Of a stretch of 62,705 nt of DNA, positions 42,791 through 51,581 are shown piece after piece; position 1 is the stretch's first letter, and every line of letters starts with the position of its first letter. Under the pieces are notes generated by a model. That model ran no database searches, was not told the origin of the DNA, and saw only the letters and a program-made list of their open reading frames with translations. Location of the stretch: positions 1-62,705 of the forward strand of contig JAOUMB010000014.1 of assembly GCA_029881725.1 (NCBI GenBank), in the 5' to 3' direction. The DNA is from Nitrospirota bacterium. Lineage in GTDB: Bacteria; Nitrospirota; JACRHL01. Made by a program: the position numbers and the translations under genes.

Positions 42791-45737
42791 CCGGTGCAAA
42801 TCCTCTGCGCAAGGTGTTTTCGGTAACGACGCGCGGCACCAGAAACTGGGGGAGGTACTCCTCCCCGCCGGTCTTGGACCCCGCCCCGGAAAGGCGGAAG
42901 CCTCCAAATGGCTGCCGCCCCACCAGGGCGCCCGTGATGCCCCGGTTCACGTACAGGTTACCGACCAGAAGCCGATCCGTCACCTGCTTTACAGCCCGCG
43001 GACTGCGGGAATACAGACCGCCGGTCAGGGCATAGTCGCAATCGTTGGCCAGATGAATGGCCTGATCCAGGCTCTCGGCCCGCAGTACGGAGATGATCGG
43101 GCCGAACACCTCCTCGCGGGCGATGCGGTGCCCGGCGCGAATGCCGGTAAACACCGCCGGGGCCGCATAACAGCCGCCGGGGGAGTCGCCGATCCACGCC
43201 GGGTGCCCTTCCCTGCGGGCCACCTCGAAATAGGCCTCCACCTTGCGCCGGGCGCGGGCATCGACCATGGGGCCGATGCGGCTGTCCGGGTCGTCCGGCG
43301 GCCCCACCGGGAGGACGCGCAGGGCAGCGACAAGACGCTCCACCAGCCGGTCGTGGATTGGCGACAGGGCAATCACGCGGGAACAGGCGGAGCATTTCTG
43401 GCCCTGATAGCCCAGGGCCGAGTGAATGATGCCCAGCACCGCCTCATCCAGATCGGCGGTTTCGTCCACGATGATGGCGTTCTTGCCGCCCATTTCGGCA
43501 ATCACCCGCTTGACGGAGTGTGCGCCGGATGTGGAGGCACGCGCGGCGGCCTCGTTGATGGCCAGCCCCACCTCGCGGGACCCGGTGAAGGCGATCAGCG
43601 CCACGTCCGGGTGTTCCACCAGGGGGAACCCGGCTTCCGGCCCCATACCGGGCAAAAACTGCAACACCCCATCCGGTACGCCCCCCTCGCGGAATGCAGC
43701 CACCAGACGGGACGCGCACACCGGCGAGCGCTCGGAGGGCTTGAACACCACGGGGTTACCGCACACCAGCGCCGCGCCTACCATGCCGCAGGCAATGGCG
43801 ATGGGGAAGTTCCACGGCGCGATCACGGCCGTCACCCCGCGCGGCAGCCATTCGGCGCGGTTGGACTCCCCGGGCTGGGTGCCGACCCGGCGCGGTTTTG
43901 CCAGGCGCTCCATCTGCCAGGCGTAATATTCCAGAAAATCGATGGCCTCGGTCAGGTCCGCGTCCGCATCCCGCCACCCCTTGCCAACCTCGTATACCTC
44001 CAGCGCGGCCAAGTCAAACCGGTCACGGCGCAACACCTGCGCGGTGTTGCGAAGCACGGCGGCGCGCTCCGCCACCGGCACCGCCGCCCACTGGTCAAAC
44101 ATGGCCACTGCCCCGGCCACGGCCTGCGCGGCCTGTTCCGGGCCGCAAGCCGCCACCCGGCCCACCCGCTTGCCGTCGGCGGGGTTGAGGGACTCAATCC
44201 AGGTCCCGGTCAGCACCGGAATGCCGTCAATCAGCGCCGGGTGGTCCTCCCCCAGCCCCTCCCTGACGGCGGTCAGGGCTCCCTGCATGGCCGCCCGCGC
44301 GGCGGGGGTGGAAAAATCCGCCGGCGGCTCGTTGGCGAAGCGGGGGGATTCCTCCCGCGCGGGAGCCGGCGGCATGGGTTCCGGCGGCGGCACAAGCAGT
44401 TCGTCCACGTCCTGCCGGTCGCCATACATGCGGCGCAGGACCGAGGTGTTGGCGGTGTTCTCCAGCAGCCGCCGCACCAGATAGGCCATACCGGGCAGAA
44501 ACGCTCCCACCGGGGCGTAGGCGCGCACCCGGAAACGCTCGGAAACCAGCGCCTTGCGCATGGGCTCGGCCATGCCGTAAATCACCTGAAATTCATAGGC
44601 GTCGTCGGCGATGCCCATCTCGCGGGCCCGCGCCACCGCGTGCGCGATGGAGCGCAGGTTGTGGGTGCCGAAGGCCGGATACAGCCACTCGCGCAGTTCC
44701 AGCAGGCGGACGGTCATCTGCTCGTAGCACCGGTCGGTATCGTCCTTTTCGGTCCACACCGGCACCTCCCATCCGTTCTGCCGGTGGGTGATGACCTCCT
44801 GATCCCAGTAGGCCCCCTTCACCAGCCGCACGGTGATGCGCCGCTCGCTGCGCCGGGCCCACTCGGCCAACTCTTCCAGGTCGTCCGGAGCGGATTTCAG
44901 ATAGGACTGCAGCACCACCCCGCAGGAGGGGCCGGGGGCAAACTCCCCCTCTTCCACCAGGGTGCGGAAGGCGTGCAGGGTAAGGTCCTTGAGCGCGTGG
45001 TTCTCCATGTCCACCTGTACGTGGGCCCCCGCCTCCCGCGCGGCGCGGAAGATGGGCCGCAACGCCTCCCGGGCCCGGTGCAGGGAGGGGTCCCACGCCA
45101 TGGGATCCAGCAGCGGCTCCAGGGCGGACAACTTGACCGAGACATTGGCACGCGGCGCCGGTCCCCCATCGTCGCTCAACAGGGGGTGTTCCGGCCAGGA
45201 GGCGGTTTCCTGAGCCAGCGTGGCAATCAGTTCCAGATACCGTTCCCCGCAGGCATCGGCCTCCTCCCGACTGACGGTCACCTCCCCCAGCAGGTCCACG
45301 CTGCACGCACAGCCACTGTTCCACAGGGCTTTGAGGGGCTTGAGCGCCTTGTGCACGGTTTCCCCGGCGATAAACTGGGAAGCCAGTTCCCCCACCTGCT
45401 TGCGCAACACCCGTGCCGCCACCTTGCGGAACGGGCCGCCCCGGCTGAGGGTGCGTGCCCCCCATCCGAGCACGTCGGCGCTGTCACCCAGGGGTTCAAA
45501 ATACTCCCGCGCCAGACGCATGGCGCGCTCGTCGTCGGAAACCGCCGGGAGCACGTCCACAAAGCGGAACAAGGCCACGCGAAAGGCGTCGTTTTCCATG
45601 GCGCGGGCGATGATGCGCCCCTTCCACTCGGCAGGGGAAAACAACCCCGGCTGCTCGGCGCCCATATGCCGCGCAATGGCGTGGCCGATACGGGTAACCG
45701 CCTCCTGAAGCGGCTGGTTTCCCTCGCTGGCGCCCAT
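42780..45737 (-). CDS. putA: Bifunctional PutA: proline dehydrogenase / P5C dehydrogenase
   Basis: A 985-residue protein. The PRODH barrel (about 100-470) has NVSVKLSAL, VDMENHALKDLTLH, VRLVKGAYWDQEV and the FAD-proximal YEFQVIYGMAEPMRKAL ... RVRAYAPVG. The aldehyde dehydrogenase half (about 510-985) has IAPWNFPIAI, GSREVGLAI, the Glu motif AEMGGKNAIIVDETAD and the catalytic Cys in GYQGQKCSACSR. It oxidises proline to glutamate in two steps. At under 1000 residues with no ribbon-helix-helix domain, it is the short, non-DNA-binding PutA type. ATG overlaps the DUF481 stop (TGATG). Confidence 0.96.
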   Translation of the reverse strand: MGASEGNQPLQEAVTRIGHAIARHMGAEQPGLFSPAEWKGRIIARAMENDAFRVALFRFVDVLPAVSDDERAMRLAREYFEPLGDSADVLGWGARTLSRGGPFRKVAARVLRKQVGELASQFIAGETVHKALKPLKALWNSGCACSVDLLGEVTVSREEADACGERYLELIATLAQETASWPEHPLLSDDGGPAPRANVSVKLSALEPLLDPMAWDPSLHRAREALRPIFRAAREAGAHVQVDMENHALKDLTLHAFRTLVEEGEFAPGPSCGVVLQSYLKSAPDDLEELAEWARRSERRITVRLVKGAYWDQEVITHRQNGWEVPVWTEKDDTDRCYEQMTVRLLELREWLYPAFGTHNLRSIAHAVARAREMGIADDAYEFQVIYGMAEPMRKALVSERFRVRAYAPVGAFLPGMAYLVRRLLENTANTSVLRRMYGDRQDVDELLVPPPEPMPPAPAREESPRFANEPPADFSTPAARAAMQGALTAVREGLGEDHPALIDGIPVLTGTWIESLNPADGKRVGRVAACGPEQAAQAVAGAVAMFDQWAAVPVAERAAVLRNTAQVLRRDRFDLAALEVYEVGKGWRDADADLTEAIDFLEYYAWQMERLAKPRRVGTQPGESNRAEWLPRGVTAVIAPWNFPIAIACGMVGAALVCGNPVVFKPSERSPVCASRLVAAFREGGVPDGVLQFLPGMGPEAGFPLVEHPDVALIAFTGSREVGLAINEAAARASTSGAHSVKRVIAEMGGKNAIIVDETADLDEAVLGIIHSALGYQGQKCSACSRVIALSPIHDRLVERLVAALRVLPVGPPDDPDSRIGPMVDARARRKVEAYFEVARREGHPAWIGDSPGGCYAAPAVFTGIRAGHRIAREEVFGPIISVLRAESLDQAIHLANDCDYALTGGLYSRSPRAVKQVTDRLLVGNLYVNRGITGALVGRQPFGGFRLSGAGSKTGGEEYLPQFLVPRVVTENTLRRGFAPDVG

Positions 45738-46501
45738 CAGAATTCCACGCCGAGCTGGTTGGTGACGGTGGTGTCAGTGGTACGCACACCGGTGGGCGGT
45801 TCGCCATCGTGGCGCATGGTAAAGGCGATTTTGAAGTGCAGGCTCCGCGCCACCGGCAGCAGCAGGGTGGCTTGCGCCAGAAGCCGCACGTCCTTCGGTT
45901 CGCCAAAACGCGGTTGGGCATAGAACGTGCCGGACAAGCGGTTCGTGCCCCAACTGTGGGAAAGGGACAGGTAACTGCTCATACGCACGGCCTCCGGGCT
46001 CCGGTCGTCAGGCCCGCCAAGGGGAACGTCCAGCCGCTCCCCCTCCCACATGGCAGCCAGACCGAAAAAGGCGTGCTGGACCCTTCCCTGCGGCGTGGAA
46101 CGGTCCAGCAGCGTGAAGCGCGGGCCGGTTCCGGCCAGGGTGCGGGCATCCAGCAGGGCAAAGGAATCGTATTCGTGCTGGGCGAACACCTCCCAGCCCA
46201 CATGGCGGGACAGGTGGCGCGTCCAGCGGGCATGCGCGAACCCCCGATCGGCAATCTCCTGCGCGCGCTGCTTGCTGCGGGTAACGTCGGTGGCCACCAG
46301 CACAGTACGAATGCGGGTGTTATGCGCCAGATTCATCGCGGCGCCCCAGGTACTCAGGTCCGAATTGCCGGTACGATTGGAGAGGGAGAACTCCAGCGAA
46401 CCGGACAACCCCTCCCCGTCGGAGCGGAGTGCTTCGGTATTGACCTGGGCGTGGGCGGGCAGCGCGCACATCAGCACCGCGATGACGAACAGGCGTTTCA
46501 T
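45737..46501 (-). CDS. DUF481 outer-membrane protein
   Basis: 254 residues with a signal peptide (MKRLFVIAVLMCALPAHA). The mature part is beta-rich with alternating aromatic strands (GSLEFSLSNRTGNSDLSTWGAAMNL, VGWEVFAQHEYDSFALLDAR, LSGTFYAQPRFGEPKDVRLL) typical of DUF481 (YdiY-like) barrels, ending VTNQLGVEF, a C-terminal Phe as in outer-membrane barrels. Function of the family is unknown. The stop overlaps the putA start (TGATG), so the two are coupled. An extended frame to 46594 overlaps the permease gene and is not used. Confidence 0.85.
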   Translation of the reverse strand: MKRLFVIAVLMCALPAHAQVNTEALRSDGEGLSGSLEFSLSNRTGNSDLSTWGAAMNLAHNTRIRTVLVATDVTRSKQRAQEIADRGFAHARWTRHLSRHVGWEVFAQHEYDSFALLDARTLAGTGPRFTLLDRSTPQGRVQHAFFGLAAMWEGERLDVPLGGPDDRSPEAVRMSSYLSLSHSWGTNRLSGTFYAQPRFGEPKDVRLLAQATLLLPVARSLHFKIAFTMRHDGEPPTGVRTTDTTVTNQLGVEF

Positions 46502-46517
46502 GCCTTGATGATACGGG

Positions 46518-48098
46518 TCAGGGGGCCTCGTGGGAAGCGCCCTCCTGCTCCGGTGCCGGAGGTTGGGAGGGGTATACGGCGAGGGCCACGGCAATCAGCG
46601 CATAGCCGGCGGCAATGGCCCACGGCAGATTGGAACCGGCCTGTCCCGGCAGGAACAGGCGCCCGTCCTCGAACGGGGAATGAATCAGCCCGATCACGGT
46701 AAACACCGCCGCCAGCGCGGCAAACACCGCCCCCTCGCGAAAGCGGCGGTCGATGATCGCGGTAAGCAACGAGGCCCAGATCATGGCCGTGAGAATAAAC
46801 CCGTTGGCCAGCACCAGCACGGTCTGATAGGTGCCCAGCAACTGTCCGCTCAGGTCGGCCATGCCCTTGCCCACTCCGGCCAGGGTCTGCTTCATCTGGA
46901 TCAGCACCAGATCGGCGACGATGGGGATGAAGGCGAGCGCCACCGCGTCATAGTGGCGGCGCGGGGTGACGCGAAAGCCCTGGGAGGCGATTTCCAGCCC
47001 GATGAACACCAGAATCGGCGCCACCGCGGCCACCGGCAGCAGGTCCACGAAAATCGCCAGATAGCCGAACACCCCGCCGAAGCCGATGAACAGCGCCGTG
47101 GCCAGGGTAAACCCGACCCCAGCGCCCATCTTTTTGTAGGCCGGGTGGCCGATGTACGGGGTGGTCTGCACCACCCCCCCGAACAGCCCCACGGCCAGGG
47201 TGGACAGGCCGTCCACGGTGATGATTGCACGGGAGGAATAGTGATCCCCGGCGGCGGCGGCGGATTCGGTGACATCCACGGCGCTGACCAGCACCGTCAG
47301 GGCGAAGGGAATGGCAATGGGCAGATACGGCCCCACATAGGCCAGACCCTCCAGAAACCCGAAGGTGGGCAGCGGCGGGGCAAACAGCAGGGCGTGCCCG
47401 CCCCCGCCCCCGTGGGCGGCCCCCACGGTAAGGCCCAGTCCCTTGAGCACATAGAACAGGGTGGTGCCCGCCAGCACCGCCGCAAACGCGCCGGGAAAGC
47501 CACCCGGCAGACGCACGCGGCCCACCAGGGTGAACAGCACGATGCCCAGCGACACAAGGCCCACCAGCGGCTCCGCGAAGATATGCAGGGACGGCAGAAA
47601 GCCGATCAGCAGCAGCGCCACACCGGCAATGGGACCGAGCAGCCCCGCGCGCGGCACGTGGCGGTGGATGAACGGCCCGGCCATGGCCCCGAGCAGCTTG
47701 GCCAGCCCGCACAGAACGATGATCGCCACCGAAACCTTCCACGCTACATGGGCATCGCCCAGCACCAGATAGGCGGGGCCGGTGATGCCGAAGGTGAACG
47801 CGAACAGGGACGGGGTATCAATGCCCAGCGGCATGGCGGTCCGGTCGCCACGCCCCTCGGCCGTGTCCATGCGCCAGGCCATGCGCGTGAACAGCAGGTT
47901 GCCCAGCAGCACGCCCATGGCCGCGCCGGGGATCATCCGTTGCAGCACCAGATCGGACGGAAACTGAAATACCCCCACCAGAATGGCGGCCATCAGCACC
48001 AGCTGGGTCATGTTGTCGAGCATCAGGCCGAAGAACGCGTTGGCGTCTCCGGGTCGGAACAGGCGGGGCCCCGTGCGGGGGGTGGCGGTTACGGACAT
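46518..48098 (-). CDS. NCS2/AzgA-like nucleobase-type permease
   Basis: 526 residues with about 12-14 hydrophobic helices. Features recall NCS2/AzgA-like transporters: FFGLMLDNMTQLVLMAAIL, TAMPLGIDTPSLFAFTFGITGPAYL, and the conserved helix-8-like region VLVSAVDVTESAAAAGD followed by GLFGGVVQTTPYIGHPAYKKMGAG. Substrates in the family are purines, pyrimidines, ascorbate or ions; the sequence gives no specific choice. The gene follows the FKBP gene by 23 bp and precedes DUF481, in the putA operon, so the transport of a compound linked to proline/amino-acid use is possible. Confidence 0.8.
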   Translation of the reverse strand: MSVTATPRTGPRLFRPGDANAFFGLMLDNMTQLVLMAAILVGVFQFPSDLVLQRMIPGAAMGVLLGNLLFTRMAWRMDTAEGRGDRTAMPLGIDTPSLFAFTFGITGPAYLVLGDAHVAWKVSVAIIVLCGLAKLLGAMAGPFIHRHVPRAGLLGPIAGVALLLIGFLPSLHIFAEPLVGLVSLGIVLFTLVGRVRLPGGFPGAFAAVLAGTTLFYVLKGLGLTVGAAHGGGGGHALLFAPPLPTFGFLEGLAYVGPYLPIAIPFALTVLVSAVDVTESAAAAGDHYSSRAIITVDGLSTLAVGLFGGVVQTTPYIGHPAYKKMGAGVGFTLATALFIGFGGVFGYLAIFVDLLPVAAVAPILVFIGLEIASQGFRVTPRRHYDAVALAFIPIVADLVLIQMKQTLAGVGKGMADLSGQLLGTYQTVLVLANGFILTAMIWASLLTAIIDRRFREGAVFAALAAVFTVIGLIHSPFEDGRLFLPGQAGSNLPWAIAAGYALIAVALAVYPSQPPAPEQEGASHEAP

Positions 48099-48121
48099 GT
48101 CATATCAAGAGGAAAAGCGGA

Positions 48122-48538
48122 TCAATTGATTCCGTACAGTTTTACCTCGAAAACCAGGGTGGCGTTGGGGGGGATCACCCCCGGAATGCCCTTCTCACCG
48201 TAGGCCAGTTCCGGCGGTATGGTCAAGCGCCGCACACCGCCGATGCGCATACCGACAATGCCCTGGTCCCACCCCTCGATGACACTCCCCGCCCCCAGTC
48301 GGAACACCATGGGGCGCACCCGGTTTCTGGAGGAGTCGAACACGGTGCCGTCGATCAGCCAGCCGGTGTAATGGACGGACACAGTCTTCCCCAGGCGCGC
48401 CTCGGCGCCTTCACCCTCTTCCATATCCAGGATGATCACCTTGGGCGGCAGACCCGCCTGCCCTGCCGCATGCACCGCTCCGGTGCCCAGCGTGAATAGG
48501 GCGACCGCAAAAATCACCAACCAAGCCTGATTGCGCAT
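48122..48538 (-). CDS. Periplasmic FKBP-type peptidyl-prolyl isomerase
   Basis: 138 residues. Signal peptide (MRNQAWLVIFAVALFTLGTGAVHA) then one FKBP domain: VSVHYTGWLIDGTVFDSS, the active-site block FRLGAGSVIEGWDQGIVGMRIGGVRRLTIPPELAYG, and PNATLVFEVKLYGIN. The aromatic and Asp residues of the prolyl-isomerase pocket are conserved. It assists folding of envelope proteins. ATG at 48538; longer frames overlap the divergent aldo/keto reductase gene. It is the first of five minus-strand genes with small or negative gaps. Confidence 0.95.
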   Translation of the reverse strand: MRNQAWLVIFAVALFTLGTGAVHAAGQAGLPPKVIILDMEEGEGAEARLGKTVSVHYTGWLIDGTVFDSSRNRVRPMVFRLGAGSVIEGWDQGIVGMRIGGVRRLTIPPELAYGEKGIPGVIPPNATLVFEVKLYGIN

Positions 48539-48608
48539 TGTCCGGGCGCTCCTTTTGAATGCCGCCGAATCCAGACTCCCCATACCGGCGGCGGGTATCA
48601 TATCGGCT

Positions 48609-49568
48609 ATGCACACGAATTGCACGCCGGAAACCATACACCCCCCCCACGCCCCATCCCGGGTGGCGCTGGGGACCTGGGCCCTGGCGGGGGACGGACC
48701 GTGGGGGTACGGCCCGGTGGCCGAGGGGGCGCTGGACGACACCGTGCGCGCCGCCCTGGACGCGGGCTGCCGCTGGGTGGATACGGCGGGCATGTTCGGC
48801 AATGGCGGCGTCGAGTCCCGTCTGGGTGCGCTCCTTGCGCACCATCCGCAGGTGGCGGTCACCACCCGGGTCGGGGTGGGAACCCGCCACAACCATCCGG
48901 CGGCGGACTTTTCCGCCCGGGTGGTGCTGGAGGGGTGCCGGGTAGCGGCGCAGCGGCTGACCCGCCCGCCGGAAACCGTCCTGCTGCATACCCCGTCCAC
49001 CGGCGTGCTGAAGGACCGGATCGCCATGCGCGCCCTGATAGAGGCCCGCGATGCGGGGCTGTGCCGGACCATTGGCGCCAGCGTGTTCGAGCCGGAACAG
49101 GCGCATATCGCCATGGACGTGGGGGCGCAGGTGATCTGCGTGCCCCACAACCCGGCCAACCGGCAGATGGAGGCGGTAATGGCCGAGGCGGCGCGGAACG
49201 GCGTGATCGTGCAGGTGCGGGAGGTGCTCCACAACGGCCGCCTGACCGGCTCCCCCAGGAATCCGCACACCTTCGCCCGCCACGATGTGCGCCGTCAGTG
49301 GCCCCCGCGCATGCTGGACGCCCTGGACGGCATCCGCGCGCGAATCGCCGCTGCGTGCCCGGAATACGGGGTGACCGCCGCGGTAATCGGCTATGCCCTG
49401 GGGCGCCCTTCCGTGTCCCGGGTGGTGGTGGGATGCCGCAGCCCGGAGCAGGCGCGGGCCGCGTTTGCCGCCCGGCCCCTGGACGCCCCCTTTCGGGTCC
49501 GGCTGGAAGCGGCGCTGTATGGTCCGCCCGCTGGCAGGGAGCGTGGCGCGGTGGTGGATAAACCCTAG
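48609..49568 (+). CDS. Aldo/keto reductase homologue with altered catalytic residues
   Basis: 319 residues with the AKR barrel pattern: LGTWALAGDGPWGYGP, DTAGMFGNGGVESRLGALL, TVLLHTPSTGVLKDRIAMRAL, IGASVFEPEQAHIAMD and VIGYALGRPSVSRVVVGCRSPEQ. The tetrad Asp-Tyr-Lys-His of active AKRs seems changed. The Tyr position (DTAxxYG) is Phe, and the Lys position in the next strand (TTRVGVG) is Arg. Only Asp and the HTP His remain. It may be a non-catalytic NADPH-binding protein. ATG 48609. Its stop overlaps the convergent zincin gene stop by 4 bp. Confidence 0.85.
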   Translation: MHTNCTPETIHPPHAPSRVALGTWALAGDGPWGYGPVAEGALDDTVRAALDAGCRWVDTAGMFGNGGVESRLGALLAHHPQVAVTTRVGVGTRHNHPAADFSARVVLEGCRVAAQRLTRPPETVLLHTPSTGVLKDRIAMRALIEARDAGLCRTIGASVFEPEQAHIAMDVGAQVICVPHNPANRQMEAVMAEAARNGVIVQVREVLHNGRLTGSPRNPHTFARHDVRRQWPPRMLDALDGIRARIAAACPEYGVTAAVIGYALGRPSVSRVVVGCRSPEQARAAFAARPLDAPFRVRLEAALYGPPAGRERGAVVDKP

Positions 49569-49975
49569 TCCTCCCGCCCCGGCGGTCCGTCCCCCTCCCA
49601 GGAACAGGCATCCTCGATGGCCTCCAGTTCCTCATCGTCGAAGCCGTAATAGTGCCCCACCTCGTGGATGACCGTGTCCACGATGCAGTCCACCACCGGC
49701 TCGTCATATTCCTCGCACCAGGAAAGGATCGGCTGGCGGTACAGGTGAATGGTATCCGGCACGGTGCCGTGGTAATCGCTGCCCCGCTCGGTGATCGGCC
49801 AGCCCCGGTAGAGGCCCAAAAGGTCGTAGGGGGTTTCGCACTCCATCTCGGCCTGGGTTTCCTCGTCGGGGAACTCCTCCACCAGAAACACCACGTTCTG
49901 AAGCTGGTTTCGGAAGTGGTCCGGCAGGGCGTCGATGGCTGCCGCCACGGCGTCTTCGAACTGCTGCTCGGTCAT
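49565..49975 (-). CDS. Minimal zincin metallopeptidase family protein
   Basis: 136 residues, acidic. Contains VDCIVDTVIHEVGHYYGFDDEELEAIE, where HEVGHYYGFDD is the zinc-binding motif HExxHxxGxxD of small predicted zincins. The N-terminal half (FEDAVAAAIDALPDHFRNQLQNVVFLVEEFP) also matches this family. No substrate is known. ATG 49975 overlaps the stop of the TrpD2-like gene (ATGA), so they are coupled. No signal peptide, hence cytoplasmic. Confidence 0.9.
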   Translation of the reverse strand: MTEQQFEDAVAAAIDALPDHFRNQLQNVVFLVEEFPDEETQAEMECETPYDLLGLYRGWPITERGSDYHGTVPDTIHLYRQPILSWCEEYDEPVVDCIVDTVIHEVGHYYGFDDEELEAIEDACSWEGDGPPGRED

Positions 49976-50991
49976 GCTTCCAGCCAGACCCCCAGCACCT
50001 CGCCCGCATCCCGCGATTCGAGCGCCTGCCGCGCCCGGTCGGCGGCCATGAACGGGTCCGGCGACGCCCCCGCCGCCACCAGCCCCAGCGCGGCGGTAAG
50101 CACCACGGTGGCGGTGGCCTCCCGCGGCCCTTTTCCGGCCAGCACATCGCGCACCATCCACGCGCCCTGCGCGGCATCCGCCACGTGCATGTGGGTGCGG
50201 CTTCCCTCCCCAAACCCCAGCGCGGCCGGGTCGATGGGAATGCCACCCACCGAGCCGTCCGAATGCAGCACCGTGCCCTCCACGGCGGTGAGCGGATTGG
50301 CCTCCGCCTCCCCTTCCAGCCCCCGGAAGGCCAGAATGCTGCGGTAGCCGAGCTGGTGCCCGGCACGGGCGAATTTTTCGAAGGTGCGATCGTGGGACAA
50401 GCCCACCATCATATGGGGCGCGCCAAACGGGTTCACCAGTCGCCCCATGGTGTGAAAGCAGGACCGCAGCCCCATGCGGTGGCGCAGTTCCAGCATGTCG
50501 TGCATGACCGGCGCAAACCGCTCCACCCCCACATAAGCCACCCCCGCCCGCTCCAGATCGGCGGCGGCCTTTTCCGGGGTGGCGTGCGGATCCCCCCCCA
50601 GCGCGCTGATGGCGTCCGCCAGGCTCATGCGGTCCATGGGACGGCCGTGGCCGTGCAGCCCCACCGTCACCCCGCAGGCGGAAAGCACGCAGGCGGCGGC
50701 GATCAGCGCCGGAAAGGTCTGGCGCTTGCCCGCATAGCTGGGCACGGTGAGTACGGCCGCTGGACCGGGGACGCGGGTCAGGTGGCGGTCGGCCACCCGC
50801 ACGAAGGCGGTGAGTTCGTCAGCGCTCTCCTCCTTGATGCGCATGGCCACCAGAAAGGCACCCAGCTCAAACGGGTCGGCCTGGCCGGAAAGCACGGCGT
50901 CCATGGCGGATTCCGCCTCCTCCACCGTCAAATCCTTGGCCTTGCTCACTCCCCGCCCCACCTGGCCGATGGCATGGGTCAATGCACCCAT
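49972..50991 (-). CDS. TrpD2/YbiB-like glycosyltransferase-family protein
   Basis: 339 residues with the anthranilate phosphoribosyltransferase fold: LTVEEAESAMDAVLSGQADPFELGAFLVAMRIKEES, LGGDPHATPEKAAADLER, MHDMLELRHRMGLRSCFHTMGRLVNPFG. The PRPP loop GTGGD of true TrpD is replaced by LTVPSYAGKRQTFP, as in the TrpD2/YbiB group. YbiB of E. coli binds nucleic acids rather than catalysing tryptophan synthesis. So a role in DNA/RNA metabolism is more likely than Trp synthesis. The start ATG at 50991; the gene is coupled to the downstream zincin. Confidence 0.88.
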   Translation of the reverse strand: MGALTHAIGQVGRGVSKAKDLTVEEAESAMDAVLSGQADPFELGAFLVAMRIKEESADELTAFVRVADRHLTRVPGPAAVLTVPSYAGKRQTFPALIAAACVLSACGVTVGLHGHGRPMDRMSLADAISALGGDPHATPEKAAADLERAGVAYVGVERFAPVMHDMLELRHRMGLRSCFHTMGRLVNPFGAPHMMVGLSHDRTFEKFARAGHQLGYRSILAFRGLEGEAEANPLTAVEGTVLHSDGSVGGIPIDPAALGFGEGSRTHMHVADAAQGAWMVRDVLAGKGPREATATVVLTAALGLVAAGASPDPFMAADRARQALESRDAGEVLGVWLEA

Positions 50992-51271
50992 GTAATTTCC
51001 TCCACAAAAGGTGCGCCAGTGTACAACCTGGCGTCGAAACCATGACAGTATGCCGCAGGTTCACCCGGTACGGCCATGCTCCCGGTGCCCACGATCCACC
51101 AAACCGTTTTCCTTGCCCTGGAACGGGTTAGCTCCCCCCGTGAGGAATGGCGGGACGATTCCCGGAGAAATCGCCCTGTACGGCACCCGGTTTGCACCGA
51201 TAGGAAACCGAGGCGCAAGCCGTCAGGGTGAGCCCGGCGCGGGACCACACCCGGAACAAGGGGAGGCGATC

Positions 51272-51430
51272 ATGGGTAACTTTTTTGGACTTCCGGAGCG
51301 CATTCCGGTGGAAACCAACCCCCGCCGCAAGCGCCGCCGCCCCCCGCGCGAGCCGGACCCCACGCCGCTGATGGTGTGGGTGCTGGGCGGACTGGCGTTC
51401 CTGTTCGCCTTCGGCTTCGCCATCACCTGA
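51272..51430 (+). CDS. 52-residue tail-anchored membrane protein
   Basis: GGGGAGG stands 6 bases before the ATG. The product reads MGNFFGLPERIPVETNP, a very basic RRKRRRPPREPDP stretch, and a C-terminal hydrophobic helix LMVWVLGGLAFLFAFGFAIT. This is the layout of a small bitopic protein with cytoplasmic basic N-terminus. No family is recognised. It stands alone between two minus-strand genes. Confidence 0.55.
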   Translation: MGNFFGLPERIPVETNPRRKRRRPPREPDPTPLMVWVLGGLAFLFAFGFAIT

Positions 51431-51460
51431 CCCCCATTCCTGCCCCCATTCCTGCCCCCA
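51431..51460. repeat. Short tandem repeat, 12-bp unit
   Basis: CCCCCATTCCTG is repeated 2.5 times directly after the stop of the 52-residue gene. It is probably a simple slippage product. Confidence 0.7.
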
Positions 51461-51581
51461 CGACAGGTGCTCCGCGCACGGCGATAATATTCTGGGGTAA
51501 TGGAACAGTTTCGGTTGCACGCACGGCTACCAGATGCCGCAGTGCGGTGCGGGCACACCAGACTCAAGACGGGCCGAACGC

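Noticed and set aside
42651-45923. A 1090-residue plus-strand frame opposite putA
   Set aside because: Same reason: putA motifs are complete on the minus strand and the antisense translation is low complexity.
46530-48203. A 557-residue plus-strand frame opposite the NCS2-like permease
   Set aside because: The minus-strand product has clear transmembrane helices, while the plus-strand product is Gln/Gly/His/Arg rich with none.
51011-51271. Possible riboswitch-like leader before the 52-residue gene
   Set aside because: I compared it by eye with the glycine, TPP, cobalamin, SAH and c-di-GMP consensus cores and found no match.
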